From DATAWZ01 sp036266975 (GTDB lineage Bacteria; Actinomycetota; Thermoleophilia; Solirubrobacterales; Solirubrobacteraceae), in NCBI GenBank assembly GCA_036266975.1, contig DATAWZ010000230.1:1-29359 (forward strand): a DNA stretch of 29,359 bases, read 5' to 3'. The first letter of the stretch is position 1, and the number at the start of each line of letters is the position of its first letter. The translations under genes and the position numbers were made by a program. Shown here piece after piece: positions 12,865-20,014 of the stretch. Under the pieces are notes generated by a model. The model saw only the letters and a list, made by a program, of their open reading frames with translations, had not been told where the DNA came from and did no database searches.

Positions 12865-13692
12865 ATGAGCGAGACCTGCTACCGCCATCCCGGCCGGGAG
12901 ACCGGCGTCTCGTGCTCCTCGTGCGGGCGCCCGATCTGCCCGGATTGCATGACGGCCACGCCGGTCGGGATGCGCTGCCCGGAGTGCTCGCGCCAGCGCA
13001 CCCGCGTGCACACGATGCGCACGATGCGCAACGACCCGCGGGTGACGATCGGGCTGATCGCCATCAACGTGATCGCCTTCCTGGCCAGCAACCAGTTCAC
13101 TCTGGCCAGCAGCCAGAACGGCGACAGCTTCTTCCAGCACGGCGAGCTCTACGGACCGGCGATTCACCTGCAGCACCAGTACTACCGGCTGCTCACCGGC
13201 GCCTTCCTACACGAGAACATCCTGCACATCGGCATGAACATGTACGTGCTGTTCATACTCGGGGTGGTACTCGAGCCGGTGGTGGGCTCGCGCCGCTTCG
13301 CCGCGATCTACTTCGCGGCGCTCTTCGCCGGCGCGCTCGGCGCGCTGCTGGCCACGCCGCACAGCCCGACCGTCGGCGCCAGCGGGGCGATCTTCGGCAT
13401 CGCCGGCGCGTTCGCGATGGAGCTGTGGGCTCGGGGGGTGAACCCGGTGACCAGCCAGATCGGCTTCTTCATCATCGCCAACCTGGTGATCAGCGTGAGC
13501 ATCCCGGGGATCTCGATCGGCGGGCACATCGGCGGGCTGATCGGGGGCGCGCTCTGCGGGCTGGGCTTCCAACAGGCCGACCGGCGCCGGATGCCGGCGC
13601 TCGGCTACGCCGGCTGCGTCCTGATCGCGGTGATCTCGATCGCCGCCGCGATCGCCGTGGCCAAATCCGGCCCGCTGTACGTGAACCTCTAG
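12865..13692 (+). CDS. Rhomboid family intramembrane serine protease with Cys-rich N-terminus
   Basis: A 275-residue membrane protease. The first 45 residues hold seven cysteines (5, 17, 20, 25, 28, 38, 41) and H8 in a B-box-like zinc-binding arrangement. The rhomboid core follows: LLTGAFLHENILHIGMNM at about 109-126, the catalytic GxSG-type G171-A-S173-G174, and H221 in GGHIGGLIGG, with six or more hydrophobic segments. It would cleave membrane helices. ATG 12865 is chosen over the longer open frame because the upstream part is antisense-like and overlaps the anti-sigma gene in another frame; TAGCGT at 12849-12854 fits a near-leaderless start. Its TAG stop interlocks with the stop of the convergent gene. 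Confidence 0.92.
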   Translation: MSETCYRHPGRETGVSCSSCGRPICPDCMTATPVGMRCPECSRQRTRVHTMRTMRNDPRVTIGLIAINVIAFLASNQFTLASSQNGDSFFQHGELYGPAIHLQHQYYRLLTGAFLHENILHIGMNMYVLFILGVVLEPVVGSRRFAAIYFAALFAGALGALLATPHSPTVGASGAIFGIAGAFAMELWARGVNPVTSQIGFFIIANLVISVSIPGISIGGHIGGLIGGALCGLGFQQADRRRMPALGYAGCVLIAVISIAAAIAVAKSGPLYVNL

Positions 13693-14819
13693 CCAAGCAG
13701 CTCGGCATAGAGGGCGCGGATCCGCTCGCGCAACCGCGCGGCCGAGAAGCGCTCGGCGACCAGCCGCGCCGCGGCGGCGCCCAGCGCGGCCCCGCGCTCG
13801 CGGTCGCCCTCGAGCTCGGCGAGCGCGGCGGCGAGCGAGGACGGCGAGCCGGGCTCGACCAGCAGGCCGGTGCGCCCGGCCTGGACGATCTCCGGCAGCC
13901 CACCGTGGGCGCTGGCGATCACCGGCCGGCCCGCCGCGCCGCCCTCGATCGCCGCGCCCGGCAGCGGGTCGGGTCGCGTGGAGGGCACGACGACCACGTC
14001 GGCGGCCGCGTACAGGTCGGCGACGTCCTCGCGCAGGCCGAGCAGCGCCACGCCGTCGGCTACCCCCAGCTCACCGGCCAGCCGCTCCAAGGCGCGGGCG
14101 GGAGCCGGGTCCGCGCGCCAGGCCCCGCCGACGATCAGGGCGCGCAGCGGGCGGCCGCGCAGCGCCGGCTCGGCGAGCGCGCGCACGAGCACGTCCTGCC
14201 CCTTCCAGCTCGACAGGCGCCCGATGACCAGGCAGACGAGCTCGTGCTCGCCGATTCCCAGCGCGGCGCGCGTGCCGGCGCGATCGCCGCCGCGCACGTC
14301 GATGGCCAGGCCGTCGACGATCACCCGGGCCCGCGGGCCGAGCGGCGCCGCGACGGCACGCGAGACGCACACGGTCGCCGCGGCGCCGACGAGCAGGCGG
14401 CGCTGGACGGTCCACAGGGCGCTCGGCTCGCCCTCGTAGCTCTCGCGCACGTGCCAGACGTGGGGCACCCCGGCGGCCGCCGCGGCGGCGGCGCCGCCGA
14501 GCGTCACCGAGGTGTTGCTGTGCACGAGCGCGACCGAGCGACGGCGGATCAGCGCGCTCAGCGAGCGCACGTCGCGCCCGAGCGCGCGCGCCAGGCCGGC
14601 GAGCCCGCCGGCGCTCATCAGCTCGCGTCGCAGCACTGCCGTCGGGCGCACGGTCACCTCGGCGCCGAGCGCTCGCAGCGCGCCGACCAGCTCGCCGTCC
14701 TCGGGCAGCACGACGATCGCGTGGCGCGGCGCGGCGGCCTGGACGAGCAGCTCGAGCTGGCGATCGGCGCCGTAGCGCCCCGCCGAGGAGTGCAGGAACA
14801 GGACCGGCCCGGCGCTCAC
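13689..14819 (-). CDS. Glycosyltransferase, GT4 family
   Basis: A 376-residue GT-B enzyme from GTG 14819, with AAAGG a short distance upstream; the longer open frame upstream is Pro/Arg-rich and not coding-like. The N-terminal domain begins VLFLHSSAGRYGADRQLE, and HSNTSVTLGG and HVWHVRESY follow. The donor domain has LVIGRLSSWKGQDVLVRAL near 205-223, then DVVVVPSTRPDPLPGAAIEGGAAGRPVIASAHGGLPEIV near 290-330, which contains the EX7E-like region with Pro/Gly-rich spacing. The function is transfer of a sugar from a nucleotide donor, probably in cell-envelope glycan or glycolipid synthesis. No neighbouring gene tells which. Confidence 0.88.
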   Translation of the reverse strand: MSAGPVLFLHSSAGRYGADRQLELLVQAAAPRHAIVVLPEDGELVGALRALGAEVTVRPTAVLRRELMSAGGLAGLARALGRDVRSLSALIRRRSVALVHSNTSVTLGGAAAAAAAGVPHVWHVRESYEGEPSALWTVQRRLLVGAAATVCVSRAVAAPLGPRARVIVDGLAIDVRGGDRAGTRAALGIGEHELVCLVIGRLSSWKGQDVLVRALAEPALRGRPLRALIVGGAWRADPAPARALERLAGELGVADGVALLGLREDVADLYAAADVVVVPSTRPDPLPGAAIEGGAAGRPVIASAHGGLPEIVQAGRTGLLVEPGSPSSLAAALAELEGDRERGAALGAAAARLVAERFSAARLRERIRALYAELLG

Positions 14820-15197
14820 CGAGGGCCTTTCCCGGTAGGGGGCGTATGACCGGGGCGTTCCACGGCCGAGCGGGCCGAGACCGTATGGCCGATCGGCGCG
14901 ATGCGGTGCAGGTGGGCCCGACGCCGCGGCACACGTGGCAGCGGGCATCTTGAGACTGGCGCGCGAGGGAACGAGCGCCGAGACGGGACCCAGCATCGAA
15001 CGGTGAGCAGTGTGGCCGCGCCGGCGAAGATCGGCTGCGGGTCTGCGCGCTGGCCTTGGATTTGGTGGGCGCGGCAGCCGTATGAGGACGCTTTCCCGCA
15101 GGCGTGGTGGAGCCGCGTCAAAGGGGCGATACCCCATTCGGGGCACGGGTCACGCCGGCACGCGACGGCACTGGGACGCATCCGGGCGTGCGGAGCC
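14820..15197. other. 378-bp intergenic stretch, no gene seen
   Basis: It lies between two minus-strand genes. Open frames here are not coding-like. A small CCCC-ATTC-GGGG hairpin at 15132-15143 is about 55 nt beyond the stop of the cobalamin-binding protein gene and could contribute to termination, but it has no T run. No riboswitch recognised. Confidence 0.5.
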
Positions 15198-16097
15198 CTA
15201 CCGGGACAGGTCCTGAAGGACGAGCGCGGTCCCCGGCGCGTGCTCGAGCCGGTCGGGGTGCAGCACGTGGGCGAGCAGCTCCAGGCCGTCGACGAGCCGG
15301 GGCCCGGGGCGGGAGAAGTAGGCCCCGGCGTCGACCGCGACGATCCGCTCGGCGCCGAGCGCGCGCAGCTCGGGCAGGTGCTCCTGGGCCTCGCGCAGGC
15401 CCCGCTGGGCGTCCCAGCCGCACGGCATCACCACGACGAGCTCGGGGCGTGTGGCGGCGAGCGTCTCCCACTCCTCCCGCGTGGAGGGCTCGCCGGGATT
15501 GCCGAGCACGTCCTCGCCGCCGGCCAGCTCGATCAGCTGGGGCACCCAGTGGCCGGCGACGAACGGCGGTGCGAGCCACTCCAGCGCGAGCGTCCGCACG
15601 CGCGACGCGGCGCGCAGCGCGAGCCGCACGCGATCGATCCGGCTCGCGGTCTCGCGCACGAGCTCGATCCCGCGCTGGCGCCGCTCGATCGCCTCGGCGA
15701 TCGTGCGGATGTCGCCCTGGACCTCGCCGAGCGTGTGGGGGTCGAGCGCGATCACGCGCGGGTGCGAGGGCAGCTCGTCGGCCAGCCGCGCGACGTCCGC
15801 GTAGGAGACCGCGCACACCGGGCACAGGGCCTGGGTGACGATCAGGTCGGGCTCGAGCCGGCGCAGCGCCTCCTCGTCGAGCTCGTAGATCGAGTCGCCC
15901 TCGAGCGTGCGCTCGCGTACGGCCTGGTCGATCTGGGCCGCGCTGAGCCCGGCGGGCAGCGCGTCGCGGGTAACGTGGGGGAGCTCGCGGGCGGCGGGCG
16001 GGAAGTCGCACTCGTGGGTCACCGCGACGACCTCCCCGCCGACGCCGAGCTCGAACAGCAGTTCGGTGGCGTGGGGGACGAGGCTGACGATGCGCAC
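15198..16097 (-). CDS. Cobalamin-binding protein, BtuF-like (periplasmic-binding fold), without signal peptide
   Basis: A 299-residue protein starting at GTG 16097, giving RIVSLVPHATELLFELGVGGEVVAVTHECDFP, the standard start of this family. Further family marks are LEPDLIVTQALCPVCAVSYADV and, near the C-terminus, RPELVVVMPCGWDAQ with a GAERIVAVDAGAYFSRPGPRLVDGLE segment. Helical-backbone PBPs of this class bind corrinoids. There is no signal peptide or lipobox, so it acts in the cytoplasm or needs another export route; soluble forms of this family are common in actinobacteria. The frame is open further upstream, but that part overlaps the divergent pterin dehydratase gene. No ABC permease or ATPase partner is in the window. 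Confidence 0.85.
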   Translation of the reverse strand: MRIVSLVPHATELLFELGVGGEVVAVTHECDFPPAARELPHVTRDALPAGLSAAQIDQAVRERTLEGDSIYELDEEALRRLEPDLIVTQALCPVCAVSYADVARLADELPSHPRVIALDPHTLGEVQGDIRTIAEAIERRQRGIELVRETASRIDRVRLALRAASRVRTLALEWLAPPFVAGHWVPQLIELAGGEDVLGNPGEPSTREEWETLAATRPELVVVMPCGWDAQRGLREAQEHLPELRALGAERIVAVDAGAYFSRPGPRLVDGLELLAHVLHPDRLEHAPGTALVLQDLSR

Positions 16098-16143
16098 GCC
16101 CAGAGCGTAGTCGGGCGGGAGGACTCCGCCGCGCGGCGGACGA

Positions 16144-16149
16144 TAGGCT
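16144..16149 (+). promoter_or_regulatory. Leaderless-type -10 box (TAGGCT) for the pterin dehydratase gene
   Basis: TAGGCT ends 6 nt before ATG 16156; transcription would begin at the A of the start codon. The same hexamer is the -10 of the tRNA-Thr gene. Confidence 0.45.
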
Positions 16150-16155
16150 GCGGGA

Positions 16156-16434
16156 ATGGATCTGATGTCCGACGCCGAGGTCGGCCGGCGGCTCGAGGGC
16201 GGCGAGTGGCGGCGCGACGGGGCGAGCATCGTGCGCGAGCTGAAGTTCGCCGATTTCGCCCACGCGATCTCGTTCGTGAACCTCGTAGCCGACCGCGCCG
16301 AGGCGGCCAACCATCACCCCGACATCCTCGTGCACGGGTGGAACAAGGTCCGCTTGACGCTCAGCACCCATTCGGCCGGCGGGATCACCGAGGCCGACCT
16401 CGGCCTGGCCGGCCAGATCGACGGCCTCTCCTAG
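16156..16434 (+). CDS. 4a-hydroxytetrahydrobiopterin dehydratase (pterin-4a-carbinolamine dehydratase)
   Basis: A 92-residue single-domain protein. The family core E49-AANHHPD-I with H53 and H54, W62, and H72 in the STHSAGG segment match the catalytic histidines and pterin pocket of PCD/DCoH. The enzyme dehydrates 4a-hydroxy-tetrahydropterin, recycling the cofactor of aromatic amino acid hydroxylases; no such hydroxylase is in the window, and many bacterial homologues have unknown roles, including in molybdopterin metabolism. ATG 16156 fits a leaderless start; ATG 16165 is an in-frame alternative. Confidence 0.9.
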   Translation: MDLMSDAEVGRRLEGGEWRRDGASIVRELKFADFAHAISFVNLVADRAEAANHHPDILVHGWNKVRLTLSTHSAGGITEADLGLAGQIDGLS

Positions 16435-16589
16435 GGATCGACCGTCGGGCGTCGCGGCGGCGTCTGCACGGCCGAGGCGACTGCTACGGTTACTCGGCCG
16501 CCATCGATGAGCGACGACCCCCCACGAAGTAGTCCGCCGGCCGCAGGCGTCAGTTCGCCCCGGCCTCTCTGCGGCCCGGGTCAGCGGCG

Positions 16590-17912
16590 ATGACGACGGT
16601 CAAGCTTCTGCTGACCGCGGTACTGGTCGCGATGAATGCGTTCTTCGTGCTGGCCGAGTACGCACTCGTGCGCTCGCGCCGCGAGCGGCTGGAGCTGCTG
16701 CGCGACGAGGGCGCGCGCGGCGCCGGGCTGGCGATGCGCCAGCAGAACCAGATCACCGAGTTCGTCTCGGCCGTGCAGATCGGGGTGACGATGACCTCGA
16801 TCGGCATCGGTGCGCTCGGCGAGCCGGCGCTGGCCCGTGCCCTGCGGCCGGCGTTCGGCGGGATCAGCCACGGCGTGGCGGTGGCGATCACGGTGGCGCT
16901 CGCCTACCTGATGATCAGCATCGTCCAGCTGGTGGCCGGCGAGATGGTGCCGAAGTTCTACGCGATCGATCGCGCCGAGGGGGTGGCCCGCCGGGTCGCG
17001 CCCGCGCTGCAGGCCTTCCGGATCACCTTCGGCCCGTTCGTCGTCGCGCTGACGCTGGTCTCGCGCCGCCTGCTCGCCCTGCTCGGCGTCGACATGAACG
17101 CCGGCCGCGAGGGCGGCACGCCGGAGGAGCTCAAGCGCATCATCGCCGAGTCCTACGCCGGCGGCCAGCTCGACCAGGGCGAGGCGGGCATGCTCACCGG
17201 CGTCTTTCACCTGCACGAGCAGGAGGCGCGGCAGGTGATGACGCCGATCCCCGCCGTGGTCACCGTCGACCTCTCCGAGGACGTAGAAACCGCGATGCGC
17301 CGGGCCATCAGCTCGGGGCACACCCGCTTGGTCGTCACCGAGAACGACAACCGCGACCGGGTCCGCGGACTGGTCCACAGCAACTCGCTCGCCCGTCTGC
17401 TGATGAGCGAGGGCGCGCACGCCACGATCGAGCCGCTCGTCCACGACGCGCCGATCGTCCCGGAGACCAAGCCGCTCGACGACCTGCTCGCCGACCTGCA
17501 GCGCGAGCGCAGCTCGATGGCCGTCGTCGTCGACGAGTACGGCCGCGTGGTCGGCATCGTCACCGTCGAGGACATCATCGAGGAGGTCGTGGGCGAGATC
17601 GCCGACGAGACCGATCCGACCGCCGGGGAGATCCGCCGGCTGGCCAACGGCGACTGGCTCGTGCGCGGCCACGTCGCCGTCACCGACCTGCTCGACTACG
17701 GCCTCGAGCTCCCGGTCGATACCGACGCCTACAACTCGGTCGGCGGCTTCGTCTTCGCGCAGCTCGGGCGCCTGCCCAAGCGCGGCGACACCGTCAACGG
17801 CGGGGGCTACTCGATCCGCGTGGAGTCGGTGCGCGAGAACCGCATCGAGGCGGTGCGGATCCGCGAGCGGCGCCCGGTCCCCTCCGGCGGCGCCCCGGGG
17901 CGCGAGCGGTGA
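16590..17912 (+). CDS. CNNM/CorC (hemolysin C-like) membrane protein with CBS domains
   Basis: A 440-residue protein with three parts: an N-terminal CNNM (DUF21) membrane domain, about residues 1-175, with LLLTAVLVAMNAFFVLAEYALVRSRRERLE and later AYLMISIVQLVAGEMVPKFYAI; a CBS pair at about 200-335 (VMTPIPAVVTVDLSEDVETAM, then MAVVVDEYGRVVGIVTVEDIIEEVVGEI); and a C-terminal CorC_HlyC domain at about 350-430 (LANGDWLVRGHVAVTDL, GGFVFAQLGRLPKRGDTV). Family members take part in magnesium or cobalt efflux or sensing. The TGA overlaps the GTG of the next lipoprotein gene, so three genes are read as one unit. Confidence 0.92.
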   Translation: MTTVKLLLTAVLVAMNAFFVLAEYALVRSRRERLELLRDEGARGAGLAMRQQNQITEFVSAVQIGVTMTSIGIGALGEPALARALRPAFGGISHGVAVAITVALAYLMISIVQLVAGEMVPKFYAIDRAEGVARRVAPALQAFRITFGPFVVALTLVSRRLLALLGVDMNAGREGGTPEELKRIIAESYAGGQLDQGEAGMLTGVFHLHEQEARQVMTPIPAVVTVDLSEDVETAMRRAISSGHTRLVVTENDNRDRVRGLVHSNSLARLLMSEGAHATIEPLVHDAPIVPETKPLDDLLADLQRERSSMAVVVDEYGRVVGIVTVEDIIEEVVGEIADETDPTAGEIRRLANGDWLVRGHVAVTDLLDYGLELPVDTDAYNSVGGFVFAQLGRLPKRGDTVNGGGYSIRVESVRENRIEAVRIRERRPVPSGGAPGRER

Positions 17913-18427
17913 TGGCGGCCCCGGCGGACGCGGCGGCTCGATGCTGGCGCGGCGCCGGGATGGCGATGCTCCTCGGCCTGGTCGCGGTGGCCGCCGTCGG
18001 ATGCGGAGGGGGGACGCCGCGCTCGACCGTGGCGGGCTTCAACGCGACGGCCAACGGGGTGTGCGACAACGCCAACGACGAGATCGCCGCGCTGCCGGCG
18101 CTGTCCGGGGCCGGGACGAGCACGCGCGACGTGCGCACCCTCGTGCGAGCCCTGTCGATCGTCTCCAGCGAGATCGAGCAGCTGCGCGTGCTCGCGCCGC
18201 CGCGCGTGGAACGCGCGCCGGTCCGGGCCTGGCTGGCGCTGCTGGGCAGCGAGCAAGCGCGCTCGCTGCGGGTCGTCGACGAGCTGCGCGCTGGGCGCCC
18301 GGCGGTCGCCGCGGCGACCGGTGGGGCGACCAGCGCCGACCGGGCCCGCCGACGGGCAGCGGCCCTGGGGCTCGGACAGTGCGCCGAGCGGGCCATGCCG
18401 GGCCAGCGGGACGTCGCGGCGCGATGA
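17909..18427 (+). CDS. Putative lipoprotein A, unknown function (paralog of the next gene)
   Basis: A 172-residue protein with a signal peptide ending in a lipobox, VAAVGC with C32 as the lipid-modified residue, so it should be anchored to the outer face of the membrane. The mature part is helical and contains C52 (ANGVCDNAND) and C158 (LGLGQCAE), likely a disulfide, plus a central LAPPRVERAPVRAWLALLG. The same landmarks in the same order occur in the next gene. GTG 17909 overlaps the CNNM stop by 4 nt; ATG 17912 is equally usable. I recognise no named family. Confidence 0.75.
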   Translation: MMAAPADAAARCWRGAGMAMLLGLVAVAAVGCGGGTPRSTVAGFNATANGVCDNANDEIAALPALSGAGTSTRDVRTLVRALSIVSSEIEQLRVLAPPRVERAPVRAWLALLGSEQARSLRVVDELRAGRPAVAAATGGATSADRARRRAAALGLGQCAERAMPGQRDVAAR

Positions 18428-18933
18428 GGGGCCGCTCGCTGCTGCTGCTCGGGACGGCGGCGCTGCTCGCCGGCTGCGGCGGCTCCTCGCACCATTCGAC
18501 CGTCGTCACGACGGCGACGGGCACCCCCTTCGGGCGCGAGGCGAACGCCATCTGCGCGGCGGCGAACACGAAGATCAACGCCCTGCCGGGCACCAACGCC
18601 GACGATCCGGGCGGCGCGCAGTCGGTCGCGATCGAGCGCGAGGCCCAGGCGGACTCCGAGGCCGAGGTTCGCGCGCTGACCGGACTGGCTCCGCCCTCCG
18701 CGCTCGCCGGCGCCTGGAGGCGGCTACTGGGGACCGCGGCCGCGGTCGAGCAGAACAACGAGACGGTGATCGCCGACCTGAAGGCGAACAACCCCTCCAA
18801 GGCGAGCACGGACACCAACCAGACGCTCGGCACGGCGCTCACCGACGAGGCGAGCGCGCTGGGGCTCAGTCAGTGCGCGGCCGCCCCTGCCCCGGGGACC
18901 GACGACGGCAGCGCGAGCAGCGGCCAGGGCTGA
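18424..18933 (+). CDS. Putative lipoprotein B, unknown function (paralog of the previous gene)
   Basis: A 169-residue protein with signal peptide and lipobox LLAGC (C18). Its mature part repeats the plan of lipoprotein A: ANAICAAANTKINALPG with C44, GLAPPSALAGAWRRLLG in the middle, and LGLSQCAAAP with C151, followed by a Gly/Ser-rich tail. ATG 18424 overlaps the previous stop by 4 nt (ATGA). The pair looks like a tandem duplication held in one operon with the CNNM protein. Function unknown. Confidence 0.78.
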   Translation: MRGRSLLLLGTAALLAGCGGSSHHSTVVTTATGTPFGREANAICAAANTKINALPGTNADDPGGAQSVAIEREAQADSEAEVRALTGLAPPSALAGAWRRLLGTAAAVEQNNETVIADLKANNPSKASTDTNQTLGTALTDEASALGLSQCAAAPAPGTDDGSASSGQG

Positions 18934-18955
18934 CGAATCCAGCCGTTAAACACGA

Positions 18956-18982
18956 CCGGCCCGCAAGGGGGTGACGGGCCGG
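18956..18982. terminator. Hairpin between convergent genes, possible bidirectional terminator
   Basis: CCGGCCCG (18956-18963) pairs perfectly with CGGGCCGG (18975-18982) across an 11-nt loop, 23 nt after the lipoprotein B stop and about 110 nt beyond the end of the convergent 3-hydroxyacyl-CoA dehydrogenase gene. No T run follows on either strand. Confidence 0.45.
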
Positions 18983-19094
18983 ACGTGCGCACTGGGAGGA
19001 GGCGGGTGTGCTTTGCGAATCGTGTCGCAATCGGAAGTATCCGCCACTGGCCTAAGCCCAGCTAAACCGTCGCTGAGCCGGGGTGAAGAGGGCG

Positions 19095-19898
19095 CTATTT
19101 GGGCGGGTACTCGAGCAGGCCGCGCCCGGTCTTGCGGCCGAGCATCCCCTGCGCGACCAGTTCGCGCAGCAGGTCGGGGATGTCGGCGTCGATCGACTCC
19201 CCGATCGCGACCGAGACATCGAGCCCGACGAGGTCCAGCAGCGCGAGCGGACCCATCGGATGCCCGGCGCCCAGGCGCATGCAGGTATCGACGTCGGCCG
19301 GCGCCATCCCGGTCTGTTCCATCAGACGTACGGCGCTGAACAAGTAGGGGAACAGCAGCCGGTTCACGACGAAGCCGGGGACGTCCGGTACCTCGACGGC
19401 CGTCTTCTCGAGCTGGGAAACGAGATCGAAGGTGCGCGCGCGGGTATCCGCGCTGGCCTCGACGGGGAACACGAGCTCGACGAGCTCCATCTTGGGCACC
19501 GGGTTGAAGACGTGCAGCCCGGCGAACCGGTCCGGTCGGCCGCTGGCCTCGGCGAGGCGCTCGAGCGACAGCGAGGAGGTCGTCGTGGCGAGGATCGCCT
19601 CGGGCGCGAGCTGCTCCCCGAGCGCGGACAGCAGCAGGGCCTTGGCGTCGAGATCCTCGACGACGGCCTCGACCACGAAGGTGCACTCCGACAACGCGAC
19701 ATGCTCGGTGACGACCTCGATCTGCTCGAGCAGATCGGCCAGGCCCACCTTGGTCAGGTGGCGGTCGACGCTCGTGCGTGCGCGCTCGGCCGAGTCCTCG
19801 GACCGCGCCAGCATCAGGACGTGGCCGTGGCTGGCGGCAACCGATGCCAGCCCGGAGGCGATCGCGCCGCTTCCCGCGATGGCCAGACGTTCGTTCAC
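19095..19898 (-). CDS. 3-hydroxyacyl-CoA (3-hydroxybutyryl-CoA) dehydrogenase
   Basis: A 267-residue NAD(P)-dependent dehydrogenase of the HBD/FadB2 family, oxidising 3-hydroxyacyl-CoA in beta-oxidation or the reverse in short-chain synthesis. The Rossmann glycines are G9-S-G11-AIAS-G16. The catalytic pair is H129 in GLHVFNPVPKM and E141 twelve residues later. The C-terminal domain has VPGFVVNRLLFPYLFSAVRLME and GHPMGPLALLDLVGLDV, ending GRKTGRGLLEYP. GTG 19898 is fixed by AAAGGAG five nt upstream, one of the few clear Shine-Dalgarno sites here. The Rossmann loop has Ala/Ser where GxGxxG is usual (GSGAIASG), a mild variation. A palindromic operator lies just upstream. Confidence 0.9.
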   Translation of the reverse strand: MNERLAIAGSGAIASGLASVAASHGHVLMLARSEDSAERARTSVDRHLTKVGLADLLEQIEVVTEHVALSECTFVVEAVVEDLDAKALLLSALGEQLAPEAILATTTSSLSLERLAEASGRPDRFAGLHVFNPVPKMELVELVFPVEASADTRARTFDLVSQLEKTAVEVPDVPGFVVNRLLFPYLFSAVRLMEQTGMAPADVDTCMRLGAGHPMGPLALLDLVGLDVSVAIGESIDADIPDLLRELVAQGMLGRKTGRGLLEYPPK

Positions 19899-19911
19899 GG
19901 GGCTCCTTTGT

Positions 19912-19927
19912 TTGACTGACTAGTCAA
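19912..19927. promoter_or_regulatory. TetR/FadR-like operator palindrome TTGACT-GACT-AGTCAA
   Basis: A perfect 6+4+6 inverted repeat that starts 14 nt upstream of the 3-hydroxyacyl-CoA dehydrogenase start. TAGATT (19931-19926) and TAGGCT (19938-19933), two -10 candidates on the minus strand, touch it, so a bound repressor would block the promoter. The core TGACTGACTAGTCA resembles the TGAATGA-centred operator of B. subtilis FadR and other TetR-family regulators of acyl-CoA metabolism. The regulator itself is not in the window. Confidence 0.55.
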
Positions 19928-20014
19928 TCTACAGCCTAGCGCGGCGATGGTTACCCCCGCCGGCGGGGCGCGGGCATCGGGCGGGTGGCCGAGGGTCCGG
20001 CGGCGCGGGTGCGG

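Noticed and set aside
12912..14849. 645-codon plus-strand open frame across the rhomboid and GT4 genes
   Set aside because: An Arg/Ala/Gly-rich shadow of two clearly recognisable genes in other frames.
14816..15181. Possible riboswitch or small gene upstream of the GT4 gene
   Set aside because: No B12-box or other riboswitch core, no coding-like translation; only a 4-bp CCCC/GGGG hairpin is visible.
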